Shown: one piece after another, positions 16,956 through 25,479 of the stretch | Position numbering within the stretch: the stretch's first letter is position 1 | Layout: the number at the start of each line of letters is the position of its first letter | Assembly (NCBI RefSeq): GCF_030124175.1 | Contig: NZ_JASKMT010000018.1 | Location: 56,025 to 120,024, forward strand | Source: Streptomyces sp. 549 | GTDB taxonomy: Bacteria > Actinomycetota > Actinomycetes > Streptomycetales > Streptomycetaceae | Length of the DNA stretch: 64,000 nucleotides | Direction of reading: 5' to 3' | Notes under the pieces: model-generated | Database searches by the model: none | Told to the model about the DNA's origin: nothing | Seen by the model: the letters and a program-made list of their open reading frames with translations, nothing else | Translations under genes and position numbers: made by a program

Positions 16956-17971
16956 CAGAAGCCCCGCGGCTGCTGCTGGCCGTAGGAGTCCCGCCAGGCG
17001 TGGGCGCCGGTGTCGGGCACGGGCGTGCGCTGGAGGATCTCGGTGACGATCTGCTCGGCCGAGCGGCGGTTCAACTGGGCCTGCGCCGTGGGCAGTACCC
17101 GGTGCGCGAGCACCGGCACCACCAGCGACTGCACGTCGTCCGGCAGGGCGTAGCCGCGGCCGGCCAGCGCCGCTGTCGCCTTCGAGGCCCGCAGCAGCTG
17201 GAGTGTCGCCCGCGGTGACGCGCCGAGCCGCAGCTCGGGGTGGTTGCGGGTGGCCGACACCAGCTCGACGGCGTACCTGCGGACGGACTCCGCGACGTGC
17301 ACGCCGCGCACGGCCTCGATGAGCTTGGCTATGTCGTGGGCGTGCGCCACCGGCTGGAGGTCCTCCAGCGGCGACGCCCCGCCGTGCACGTCGAGCATCT
17401 CCAGCTCGGCGGCGGCGCTGGGGTAACCGATCGACACCCGCACCATGAACCGGTCGCGCTGGGCCTCGGGCAGCGGGTACGTGCCCTCCATCTCGACCGG
17501 GTTCTGGGTGGCGACCACCATGAACGGATCGGGCAGCGGGTAGGTGTGGCCGTCGACGGTGACCTGCCGCTCCTCCATCGACTCCAGCAGCGCCGACTGC
17601 GTCTTCGGCGAGGCCCGGTTGATCTCGTCGCCGATGACGATCTGCGCGAACACCGCGCCCGGCTTGAACTCGAAGTCCTTGCGCTGCTGGTCGTACACGC
17701 TGACCCCGGTGATGTCGGAGGGCAGCAGGTCCGGCGTGAACTGGATGCGCCGCACCGAGCAGTCCACCGACCTGGCAAGCGCCTTGGCGAGCATGGTCTT
17801 GCCCACGCCAGGGACGTCCTCGATCAGGAGATGGCCCTCGGCGAGCAGCACCGTCAACGCCAGCCGCACGACCTCCGGCTTCCCCTCGATCACGCTCTCC
17901 ATCGAACGGCGCACCTCGTCCGCCGTCGAAGTCAGATCGCTGAGGCTCGTCTGCTCGTCGTAGGTCGTCAC
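16955..17971 (-). CDS. MoxR-family AAA+ ATPase
   Basis: A 338-residue MoxR AAA+ ATPase. It has Walker A PGVGKT (residues 54-59), Walker B/sensor region IVIGDEINRASPKTQSALLE, the family motif VVATQNPVEMEGTYPLPEAQ, and a C-terminal lid with GASPRATLQLL. MoxR proteins act as chaperones for metal-cofactor or envelope complexes. The GTG at 17971 is chosen because GAGGAGG lies about 6 nt upstream and it gives the usual N-terminus (TTYDEQTSL); an upstream ATG at 18082 would add 37 unconserved residues. It is the first gene of the operon. Confidence 0.92.
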   Translation of the reverse strand: MTTYDEQTSLSDLTSTADEVRRSMESVIEGKPEVVRLALTVLLAEGHLLIEDVPGVGKTMLAKALARSVDCSVRRIQFTPDLLPSDITGVSVYDQQRKDFEFKPGAVFAQIVIGDEINRASPKTQSALLESMEERQVTVDGHTYPLPDPFMVVATQNPVEMEGTYPLPEAQRDRFMVRVSIGYPSAAAELEMLDVHGGASPLEDLQPVAHAHDIAKLIEAVRGVHVAESVRRYAVELVSATRNHPELRLGASPRATLQLLRASKATAALAGRGYALPDDVQSLVVPVLAHRVLPTAQAQLNRRSAEQIVTEILQRTPVPDTGAHAWRDSYGQQQPRGF

Positions 17972-18106
17972 CCGGTCCTCCTCGGTCCGTTTCCGCAGAC
18001 CGGACCCCGCACGGAACGGAGTCGGCACAACCGGAAGCTCATCGGCATCACCCTCGGACGGGTGATGCCGTTGACTGTTCATTGTTCACGTACTCCGCAG
18101 TCCGCG

Positions 18107-18637
18107 TCACCGTTCAGGCTGCACGGCGGGATCGATCTCCCTGAGCAGCCCGGTGGTGACGTCGAAAACGAAGCCGCGCACATCATCAGTGTGCGGGAGG
18201 AAGGGGGAGGTGCGGACCTTCTGCATGGACTGGCGCACATTCTGGTCCAGGTCGCGGAAGGCCTCCACCGCCCAGGCCGGCCGCTGGCCCACCTCCAGCT
18301 CCAGCTCGTGCCGGAAGTCCTCGGTGAGCGTCAGCAGGCCGCAGCCGGTGTGGTGGATCAGGACGACGGACCGGGTGCCCAGCGCGCGCTGGCTGATGGT
18401 CAGCGAGCGGATGATGTCGTCGGTCACCACACCGCCGGCGTTGCGGATGGTGTGGCAGTCGCCGAGCTGGAGGCCGAGCGCCGCGTGCAGGTCGAGCCGG
18501 GCGTCCATGCAGGCCACCACGGCGACCTTCTGCACCGGCTTGGCGTCCATACCGGGATCGGTGAAGTGCTCGGCGTACTGAGCGTTGGCGTTGACGAGAC
18601 GGTCGGTGACGGTGGCGTGCTGCGGAGAAGTAGACAT
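18107..18637 (-). CDS. Beta-class carbonic anhydrase
   Basis: A 176-residue carbonic anhydrase-like enzyme (CO2/bicarbonate interconversion). Zinc ligands fit the beta class: Cys43 with Asp45 and Arg47 in ACMDAR, and His96/Cys99 in HHTGC. The length fits short actinobacterial forms. The start is ATG at 18637. It lies upstream of, and in the same direction as, the moxR operon, separated by 135 bp. It is divergent from rsmH across a 419-bp region. Confidence 0.92.
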   Translation of the reverse strand: MSTSPQHATVTDRLVNANAQYAEHFTDPGMDAKPVQKVAVVACMDARLDLHAALGLQLGDCHTIRNAGGVVTDDIIRSLTISQRALGTRSVVLIHHTGCGLLTLTEDFRHELELEVGQRPAWAVEAFRDLDQNVRQSMQKVRTSPFLPHTDDVRGFVFDVTTGLLREIDPAVQPER

Positions 18638-18811
18638 GGACAGACGGTATCGGGGCGGAGCCGGGACGGCCCGGGGCGACTACTGGGCCAGACCGGTCAA
18701 ACGCGGTCAACGCGGCAAGCTGTGAGGTACCCCACAGGAGTGGCCCGGGTGTGCCGGGGGCGTTGCGGACGGTGTCCCGCGGTTGGCCGGGGACGCGCCT
18801 TCGGAGGTTGG

Positions 18812-18839
18812 TTGACCGGGGGGACGAGTGGACTAAAGT
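18812..18839 (+). promoter_or_regulatory. Candidate promoter of the dcw cluster
   Basis: TTGACC (18812-18817) and TAAAGT (18834-18839) are separated by 16 bp, a good match to the actinobacterial housekeeping sigma consensus. It is 220 bp upstream of rsmH. The -10 lies inside the GTGG array. Confidence 0.6.
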
Positions 18840-18851
18840 GGCGCGAAGTGG
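18828..18851 (+). repeat. GTGG direct repeats with 10-bp period over the dcw promoter (MraZ-box-like)
   Basis: GTGG occurs at 18828, 18838 and 18848, exactly one helical turn apart, overlapping the -10 and probable start site. Tandem GTGG-type repeats in front of rsmH are the known binding pattern of the MraZ repressor in other bacteria. No mraZ gene lies here, so the binding protein is unknown. Confidence 0.55.
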
Positions 18852-19056
18852 GAGGCGCCGCGGCGTGTTCCGGCCAACTCCGGACCGCGGGACACGGCGC
18901 CCCTCGGGTGCGCCGGACACCACCGTCACGCACGGCCTCCTCCTGCTCGGCGGCCCACTGACGCTCCCTCCCCGGCGGCAGGGGCCGCGTTCCCCCAAGA
19001 GCGGGCGGGGACCGAGCTGCAGGTGCAGCAGCCCGCGCCGGACCTTAAGAGGGCGC

Positions 19057-20022
19057 ATGACCAGCAGCGACCAGCGGCACGTACCCGTCATGCTCCAGCG
19101 GTGCCTGGACCTGCTGGCACCCGCGCTCACCGAACCCGGTGCCGTCGTCGTCGACTGCACGCTCGGCCTCGGCGGGCACAGCGAGGCACTGCTCAGCCGC
19201 TTCCCCGAGGCGCGGCTCGTCGCCCTCGACCGGGACCCCGCCGCGCTGAAGCTCGCCGGCGAGCGGCTCGCCCCGTACGCGGACCGCTCCGAACTCGTGC
19301 ACGCCGTCTACGACGAGCTGCCCGCCGTGCTGGAGCGGCTCGGCACCCCTCAGGTGCAGGGTGTGCTGTTCGACCTCGGCGTCTCCTCCATGCAACTCGA
19401 CGAGGCCGACCGCGGGTTCGCCTACGCCCAGGACGCGCCCCTCGACATGCGCATGGACCAGACCACCGGCATCTCCGCCGCCGAGGTCCTCAACACCTAC
19501 CCGCCCGGAGACCTCGTCCGGCTGCTCCGCAGCTACGGCGAGGAGAAGCAGGCCAAGCGCATCGTCGAAGCCGTCGTCCGGGAACGCCGGCAGGAGCCGT
19601 TCACCCGCAGCGCGCGGCTGGTCGAACTGATCCGCGACGCGCTGCCCCAGGCGGCCAAGCGCACCGGCGGCAACCCGGCCAAGCGCACCTTCCAGGCGCT
19701 GCGCATCGAGGTCAACGGCGAACTCGCCGTACTGGAGCGGGCCATCCCGGCAGCCGTCGACGCGCTCGCGGTCGGTGGCCGCATCGCCGTGCTGTCCTAC
19801 CACTCGCTGGAGGACCGCCTCGTCAAGCAGGTCCTCGCGGCCGGAGCGGTGAACACCGCGCCGCCGGGCCTGCCGGTGGTGCCCGAGCGGTACCAGCCCC
19901 GGCTCAAACTGCTCACCCGCGGCGCCGAACTCCCCGACGAGGAGGAGGTCGCCCGCAACCGCCGGGCCGCGCCCGCCCGCCTGCGCGGCGCCGAACGCAT
20001 CCGGGAGGCCCAGGACCGATGA
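19057..20022 (+). CDS. rsmH: 16S rRNA (cytosine1402-N4)-methyltransferase
   Basis: RsmH (MraW) N4-methylates C1402 of 16S rRNA using SAM and is the conserved first gene of dcw clusters. The 321-residue protein shows RHVPVMLQRCLDLLAP at the N-terminus, the SAM motif VVVDCTLGLGGHSEALL near residue 29, GVLFDLGVSSMQLDEADRGF near residue 103 and SYHSLEDRLVKQ near residue 247. ATG 19057 is chosen because it gives the family N-terminus; a short GAGGG lies 3 nt upstream. Its stop overlaps the ftsL start (ATGA). Confidence 0.93.
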   Translation: MTSSDQRHVPVMLQRCLDLLAPALTEPGAVVVDCTLGLGGHSEALLSRFPEARLVALDRDPAALKLAGERLAPYADRSELVHAVYDELPAVLERLGTPQVQGVLFDLGVSSMQLDEADRGFAYAQDAPLDMRMDQTTGISAAEVLNTYPPGDLVRLLRSYGEEKQAKRIVEAVVRERRQEPFTRSARLVELIRDALPQAAKRTGGNPAKRTFQALRIEVNGELAVLERAIPAAVDALAVGGRIAVLSYHSLEDRLVKQVLAAGAVNTAPPGLPVVPERYQPRLKLLTRGAELPDEEEVARNRRAAPARLRGAERIREAQDR

Positions 20023-20387
20023 CCGCGCCGAACCGGCTCGCCCGCCTCGCCAGCCTGGTTCCGGGCGGCGGCTCGCAGGCGGCCCGCACTCCGTTCGTCC
20101 TGCTGGTCGTGGTGCTGCTGGGCTCGGGGCTGCTCGCCCTGCTGCTGCTCAACGCCTCCGTCAACCAGGGCTCGTTCGAACTCAGCAAGCTCAAGCAGCA
20201 GACCAAGGAGCACACCGACGAGCAGCAGGCCCTCCAGGAGGAGGTCGACGCCTACTCGGCGCCCGACGCGCTCGACCGGCGGGCCCGCGAGCTGGGCCTG
20301 GTCCCCGGTGGCGCCCCCGCCTTCCTGCTGCCGGACGGCACCGTCCGCGGCGTGCCCGAGCCCGCCACCCCCGAACCCGGGCGGTGA
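20019..20387 (+). CDS. ftsL: Cell division protein FtsL
   Basis: A 122-residue bitopic protein: a ~25-residue cytoplasmic part, one membrane helix (FVLLVVVLLGSGLLALLLLN, about residues 27-46), and a periplasmic coiled coil (FELSKLKQQTKEHTDEQQAL) ending in the short conserved FtsL segment around YSAPDALDRRARELGLVPGG. It joins FtsQ and DivIC to recruit and activate FtsW/FtsI. ATG 20019 overlaps the rsmH stop by 4 nt. Identification rests on topology, gene position and the coiled coil. Confidence 0.9.
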   Translation: MTAPNRLARLASLVPGGGSQAARTPFVLLVVVLLGSGLLALLLLNASVNQGSFELSKLKQQTKEHTDEQQALQEEVDAYSAPDALDRRARELGLVPGGAPAFLLPDGTVRGVPEPATPEPGR

Positions 20388-20420
20388 CATCCCCGTGAGC
20401 GACGCATACGAGGTGACCCG

Positions 20421-22361
20421 GTGAGCCCCCAGGAACCGCGCCGGCGGGTGCCCAGGCCGTCCCGCCCGGCCCCCGCCCGCGAGCGGCGCCCCCGCCGGCC
20501 GCCGCGCGCCGGTGCGCCCGCCAAGGCGCCCGCCAGGAAGGTGCGGCTGGGCAGCCCCCGGCCCCGGCTGCGGCTGATCAGCGTCGGGCTGACCCTGGTA
20601 CTGCTGGCGTTCGTCGTCCGGCTGCTCCAGGTGCAGGCCGTGGACGCGGCGGCCTACGCGGAGAAGGCCAACGTCAACCGCTACCAGACGGTGAAGGTCG
20701 CCGCCGAGCGCGGCACGGTCACCGACCGCAAGGGCCGCGACCTGGCCACCACCGTCGACGCCTACGACATCACCGCTGACCCGTTCTACTTCCTGCCCGA
20801 GCAGGCCGGCGTCGCCGACGCGCCCGCCCAGGCGGCGGCGCTGCTCGCCCCCGTGCTCGGCGTCGACCGGGAGGAGCTGGCGGACCGGCTCGCCGACCCG
20901 CCCGCGCCGCGCTACGTGCAGCTGGCCCGGCAGCGGAGCCCGCAGGCGTGGCGGCAGATCCAGGACCTCAAGCGCGCCCTCGCCGACAAGGAGGCCAAGG
21001 GCGAGGGCACCAACGTCCTGGCCGGGGTCTACGCCGAGCCGCGCTCCAAGCGTGTCTACCCCAATCGGGAACTGGCCGCCGGAGTGCTGGGGTTCGTCAA
21101 GTCCGACGGCACCGGCGGGGGCGGGCTCGAAGCCCAGATGGAGAAGCAGCTCGCCGGCCGCGACGGCCGGATCACCTACGCCCAGTCCGCCGGGCGGCGG
21201 GTGCCCACGGCGGGCTCCGAGGAGCAGGCCGCCACGCCCGGCACGGGGCTGGAACTCACCCTCGACCGCGACATCCAGTGGGCCGCACAGCGCGCCATCG
21301 GCGACCAGGTCGCCAAGTCCAAGGCCGACAACGGGTACGTCGTCGTCCAGGACACCCGCACCGGCGAGATCCTCGCCCTCGCCAACGCGCCCGGCTACGA
21401 CCCCAACGACCTCACCGGCGTCGGCGCCGGCTCGCTCGGCAACCCGGCCCTGCAGGACGCCTACGAGCCCGGCTCCACCGCGAAGCTGGTCACCATGGCG
21501 GCCGTGCTCGACCAGGGCGTCGCCACGCCCGACACCAAGGTCACCGTCCCCAACCGGCTGCCGCGCGCCGGCCGGGCGTTCGCCGACGACCACGACCACC
21601 CCACGTACCACCTGACGCTGACCGGGGTGCTCGCCAAGTCAAGCAACATCGGCACCATGCTCGCCGCGGAACGGCTCGGCAAGACGCAGGGCCACTCCAA
21701 CCGCGTCCTGCACCGCTACCTCACCGACTTCGGCATCGGCCGCCCCACCGGCCTCGGCTTCCCCGGGGAGACCCGCGGCATCCTGGCCCAGCCCGGCGAC
21801 TGGAACTCCGCGCAGCAGCACACCATCCCGTTCGGCCAGGGCTTCTCCGTCAACGCCGTCCAGGCCGCATCGGTGTACTCGACGATCGCCGGCGGAGGGG
21901 AACGGGTCACGCCCACCCTGGTCCGCGGCACGACCGGCCCCGACGGCCGCTACGCCGCCGCCCCCGAACCGGCCCGCGAACGGGTCGTCAGCAAGGAGAC
22001 GGCCCGCACCCTCACCCGCATGCTGCAGGCCGTCGTCGACGACGAGCAGGGCACCGGCCAGAAGGCGCAGATCCCCGGCTACCGCGTCGCGGGCAAGACC
22101 GGCACGTCCAACCGGGTGGATCCGCAGACCGGCCGCTACAAGGGCTACACGGCGTCCTTCGCCGGCTTCGCCCCCGCCGACAAGCCGCGCGTCACCGTGT
22201 ACTGCGCGGTGCAGAACCCCAAGCGCGGCAGCTACTTCGGCAGCGAGGTGTGCGGGCCGGTGTTCAAGCAGGTCATGAAGTTCTCGTTGAAGACACTGCA
22301 GGCCGCGCCCAGCGGCGCGAAGGCCCCGGGGCTGCCCACCACCTTCGACCCGGGCGACTGA
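20421..22361 (+). CDS. ftsI: Septal peptidoglycan transpeptidase FtsI (PBP3-type)
   Basis: A 646-residue class B penicillin-binding protein that cross-links septal peptidoglycan. A basic Pro/Arg-rich cytosolic tail (~50 residues) precedes one membrane helix (residues ~54-72) and the pedestal domain. The transpeptidase domain has all three active-site motifs: Ser352-Thr-Ala-Lys355, Ser407-Ser-Asn409 and Lys559-Thr-Gly. The start is GTG at 20421 with GAGG in the preceding bases, 33 bp after ftsL. It works with FtsW encoded downstream. Confidence 0.94.
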   Translation: MSPQEPRRRVPRPSRPAPARERRPRRPPRAGAPAKAPARKVRLGSPRPRLRLISVGLTLVLLAFVVRLLQVQAVDAAAYAEKANVNRYQTVKVAAERGTVTDRKGRDLATTVDAYDITADPFYFLPEQAGVADAPAQAAALLAPVLGVDREELADRLADPPAPRYVQLARQRSPQAWRQIQDLKRALADKEAKGEGTNVLAGVYAEPRSKRVYPNRELAAGVLGFVKSDGTGGGGLEAQMEKQLAGRDGRITYAQSAGRRVPTAGSEEQAATPGTGLELTLDRDIQWAAQRAIGDQVAKSKADNGYVVVQDTRTGEILALANAPGYDPNDLTGVGAGSLGNPALQDAYEPGSTAKLVTMAAVLDQGVATPDTKVTVPNRLPRAGRAFADDHDHPTYHLTLTGVLAKSSNIGTMLAAERLGKTQGHSNRVLHRYLTDFGIGRPTGLGFPGETRGILAQPGDWNSAQQHTIPFGQGFSVNAVQAASVYSTIAGGGERVTPTLVRGTTGPDGRYAAAPEPARERVVSKETARTLTRMLQAVVDDEQGTGQKAQIPGYRVAGKTGTSNRVDPQTGRYKGYTASFAGFAPADKPRVTVYCAVQNPKRGSYFGSEVCGPVFKQVMKFSLKTLQAAPSGAKAPGLPTTFDPGD

Positions 22362-22378
22362 ACGACACGGAGAACCAC

Positions 22379-24040
22379 ATGCCGAAGACCACCGAGGGCC
22401 CCGCGGGTCCGCCCACGGGCCCACGCGGCGCGCGCCCCTCGCTTCGCGGGGCGCCGTCCGCGCCCGGTAACCTCACCGCCGTGCCACAAGCTGATCAGAA
22501 CCCATCCGCCCCGCCCCGCCCCACCGAGGTGCGCCCCGTGCCGCTGACGGAACTGGCCCGGCTGCTCGGCACCGCCGAGCCCGCCGGCTCCCGGTCCGGC
22601 ACCGGCGTCACCGGGATCACGCACGACTCGCGGGCGGTGCGCCCCGGCGACGTCTACGCGGCCCTGCCGGGAGCCCGGTACCACGGCGCGGACTTCGTCG
22701 CGCAGGCCCAGTCGTTGGGCGCCGCCGCGATCCTCACCGACGAGGCCGGGACCGAACGAGCCGCCGCCACCGGCCTGCCGGTGCTGACGGTCCCCGACCC
22801 GCGCAGCCGGATGGGGGAGCTGGCCGTCACCCTCTACGGTGACCCGGGCCGCGACCTCCTCCAGATCGGCATCACCGGGACCTCCGGCAAGACCACCATC
22901 GCGTACCTGGTCGACGGCGGCCTGCGCGCCGCCGCCAAGGAGGGCCAGCTCACCGGCCTGATCGGCACCGTGGAGTCCCGGATCGGCGACGTGCGGCTGA
23001 AGTCGGAGCGGACCACGCCGGAGGCCACCGACCTCCAGGCGCTGTTCGCCGTGATGCGCGAACGGCAGGTCACCGCGGTCACCATGGAGGTCTCCAGCCA
23101 CGCGCTGGTGCTCGGCCGGGTCGACGGCTGCGTCTTCGACGTCGCCGTCTTCAGCAACCTCAGCCCCGAGCACCTCGACTTCCACCCCGACATGGACGAC
23201 TACTTCCGCGCGAAGGCGCAGCTGTTCACGCCGCGGCTGGCCAGGGCCGGAGTGGTCAACGTCGACGACGAGTGGGGCCTGCGCCTCGCCCGGGAGGCGG
23301 AGATCCCCGTCACCACCTTCTCCGCCGAGGGCCACCCGGACGCGCACTGGCGTGCCGAGGACGTCTCCGTGGGCCCGCTGGGTTCGACCTTCACCGCCGT
23401 CGGCCCCGGCGGCGTGTCGGTGCGGGCCGCCGCCCCGCTGCCCGGACCGTTCAACGTCTCCAACGCGCTCGCCGCGCTGACGGCGCTGGTCACCGCCGGT
23501 ATCGACGCGCAGACCGCGGCCGACGGCATCGCCGCGGTGCCGGGCGTGCCCGGGCGACTGGAGCGCGTGGACGCCGGGCAGCCCTACCTCGCCGTGGTCG
23601 ACTACGCCCACAAGCCGGACGCCGTGGAGTCGGTGCTGCGGGCCCTGCGCCGGGTCAGCGGCGGCCGGGTGCACGCCGTGCTGGGCTGCGGCGGCGACCG
23701 CGACCCGCACAAGCGCCGCTCGATGGGCGCCGCGCTCGCCCGGCTCGCCGACACCGCCGTGCTCACCTCGGACAACCCCCGCTCGGAGGACCCGCTGGCG
23801 ATCCTCGCGGAGATGCTCGCCGGTGCGGCCGAGGTGCCCACGTACGAGCGCGGCACGGTGCTGCTGGAGGAGGACCGGGCCGCGGCCATCACCGCGGCGG
23901 TCGCCCGCGCCGAGCCCGGCGACACCGTGGTGATCGCAGGCAAGGGCCACGAGCAGGGCCAGGACATCGCCGGAGTGATCCGCCCGTTCGACGACCGCAA
24001 GGTGCTGCGCGCCGCCATCGAGGAACGGCTGAACCGATGA
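22379..24040 (+). CDS. murE: UDP-MurNAc-L-Ala-D-Glu:diaminopimelate ligase
   Basis: MurE adds the third residue, diaminopimelate, to the UDP-MurNAc dipeptide in the cytoplasm. The protein shows the ATP loop GITGTSGKTTIAYLVD, HLDFHPDMDDYFRAKAQLF, and the substrate motif SDNPRSEDP, typical of DAP-adding enzymes. ATG 22379 gives 553 residues with a ~45-residue Pro-rich extension; a GTG about 35 codons later (CCGCCGTGCCACAAG) is a reasonable alternative start. Its stop overlaps murF (ATGA). Confidence 0.92.
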   Translation: MPKTTEGPAGPPTGPRGARPSLRGAPSAPGNLTAVPQADQNPSAPPRPTEVRPVPLTELARLLGTAEPAGSRSGTGVTGITHDSRAVRPGDVYAALPGARYHGADFVAQAQSLGAAAILTDEAGTERAAATGLPVLTVPDPRSRMGELAVTLYGDPGRDLLQIGITGTSGKTTIAYLVDGGLRAAAKEGQLTGLIGTVESRIGDVRLKSERTTPEATDLQALFAVMRERQVTAVTMEVSSHALVLGRVDGCVFDVAVFSNLSPEHLDFHPDMDDYFRAKAQLFTPRLARAGVVNVDDEWGLRLAREAEIPVTTFSAEGHPDAHWRAEDVSVGPLGSTFTAVGPGGVSVRAAAPLPGPFNVSNALAALTALVTAGIDAQTAADGIAAVPGVPGRLERVDAGQPYLAVVDYAHKPDAVESVLRALRRVSGGRVHAVLGCGGDRDPHKRRSMGAALARLADTAVLTSDNPRSEDPLAILAEMLAGAAEVPTYERGTVLLEEDRAAAITAAVARAEPGDTVVIAGKGHEQGQDIAGVIRPFDDRKVLRAAIEERLNR

Positions 24041-25479
24041 TCCCCATGACGCTCGCCGAGATCGCCCAGGTCGTCTCCGGCCAACTCCACGACATACCGG
24101 ACCCGGCGGCCCTCGTCACCGGCCCCGCGGTCATCGACTCCCGCGAGGCCGCCCCCGGCACGCTCTTCGCCGCCTTCGCCGGCGAGCGGGCCGACGGCCA
24201 CGACTTCGCGGCCGGCGCGGTCGCCGACGGCTCGGCGGCCGTGCTCGCCACCCGCCCGGTCGGTGTGCCCGCGGTGGTCGTCGACGACGTGGTGGCCGCG
24301 CTCGGCGCGCTCGCCCGGCACAGCGTGTCCACCCTGGGCACCTCGGTGGTCGCGCTCACCGGCTCGGCGGGCAAGACCAGCACCAAGGACCTCGTGGCGC
24401 AGCTGCTGGAGCGCCTGGGCCCGACCGTGTGGACGCCGGGTTCGCTGAACAACGAGATCGGCCTGCCGCTGACCGCGCTGCGCGCCGACGGCAGCACCCG
24501 CCACCTCGTCCTGGAGATGGGCGCCCGCGGCAAGGGCCACATCGCCTACCTCGCCGAGCTGACCCCGCCCCGCATCGGAGTCGTGCTGAACGTCGGCACC
24601 GCGCACGTCGGCGAGTTCGGCAGCCGGGAGCGGATCGCCGAGGCCAAGGGCGAACTGGTCGAGGCGCTCCCGCCGGCCGATGAGGGCGGTGTCGCCGTGC
24701 TCAACGGCGACGACCCCCTGGTGCGGGCCATGGCGTCCCGCACCAGCGCCCGCGTGGTGTTCTTCGGTGAGAGCGACTCCTCCCCGGACGCCTCGGTACG
24801 GGCCGCCGACGTCCGGCTCACCGCCGACGGGCGGCCCGCCTTCACGCTTCACACACCCTCCGGGTGCAGCGACGTGACCATGCGCCTGTACGGTGAGCAC
24901 CACGTGTCGAACGCGCTCGCCGCGGCGGCCGTCGCCCATGAACTGGGCATGCCCGCGGAGCACATCGCTACCGCGCTCAGCAGCGCGGGCACGCTCTCCC
25001 GGTGGCGCATGGAGGTCACCGAGCGCGCCGACGGCGTCACCGTCGTCAACGACGCGTACAACGCGAACCCCGAGTCCATGCGGGCGGCGCTCCGCGCGCT
25101 CGCCGCGATGGCCGGAGGGGGGGACGCACGGGCTGCGGGCCGCCGCACGTGGGCGGTGCTCGGTGAGATGGCCGAACTCGGTGAGTCGGCGCTCGCGGAG
25201 CACGACGCGGTCGGACGGCTCGCCGTCCGGCTCAACGTCAGCAAGCTCGTGGCGGTGGGCGGCACAGCAGCCGCCTGGCTCGACATGGGCGCCAAGAACG
25301 AGGGTTCGTGGGGTGAGGAGTCGGTGCACGTGTCCGACGCTCGGGCGGCGATCGACCTGTTGCGCAGTGAACTGCGCCCGGGGGATGTCGTATTGGTGAA
25401 GGCTTCCCGTTCGGTGGGCCTTGAGCAGGTCGCGCAGGCGCTGCTCGCTGACTCCGAGGGCGAGGTCGCCGGTCGATGA
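24037..25479 (+). CDS. murF: UDP-MurNAc-tripeptide:D-Ala-D-Ala ligase
   Basis: MurF adds D-Ala-D-Ala to finish the UDP-MurNAc pentapeptide. It has 480 residues with the Mur ligase layout: N-terminal domain with VIDSREAAPGTLFAAFAGE, ATP loop VALTGSAGKTSTKDL near residue 107, TPGSLNNEIGLPLTAL, and C-terminal VVNDAYNANPESMRAALRAL. It overlaps murE and mraY by 4 nt at each end, indicating tight translational coupling. Confidence 0.94.
   Translation: MIPMTLAEIAQVVSGQLHDIPDPAALVTGPAVIDSREAAPGTLFAAFAGERADGHDFAAGAVADGSAAVLATRPVGVPAVVVDDVVAALGALARHSVSTLGTSVVALTGSAGKTSTKDLVAQLLERLGPTVWTPGSLNNEIGLPLTALRADGSTRHLVLEMGARGKGHIAYLAELTPPRIGVVLNVGTAHVGEFGSRERIAEAKGELVEALPPADEGGVAVLNGDDPLVRAMASRTSARVVFFGESDSSPDASVRAADVRLTADGRPAFTLHTPSGCSDVTMRLYGEHHVSNALAAAAVAHELGMPAEHIATALSSAGTLSRWRMEVTERADGVTVVNDAYNANPESMRAALRALAAMAGGGDARAAGRRTWAVLGEMAELGESALAEHDAVGRLAVRLNVSKLVAVGGTAAAWLDMGAKNEGSWGEESVHVSDARAAIDLLRSELRPGDVVLVKASRSVGLEQVAQALLADSEGEVAGR

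Larger units (their letters stand above)
18638..19056. other. Divergent intergenic region between carbonic anhydrase and rsmH
   Basis: These 419 bp hold no convincing gene. The rsmH reading frame is open upstream to 18751, but the extra residues look like non-coding translation and share nothing with MraZ. The recognisable content is a sigma70-type promoter at 18812-18839 and a three-fold GTGG array at 18828-18851 pointing toward the dcw genes. Confidence 0.7.

Noticed and set aside
18751..19056. Possible mraZ or N-terminal extension upstream of rsmH
   Set aside because: The translated extension has no SpoVT-AbrB features and the rsmH family N-terminus begins at 19057.
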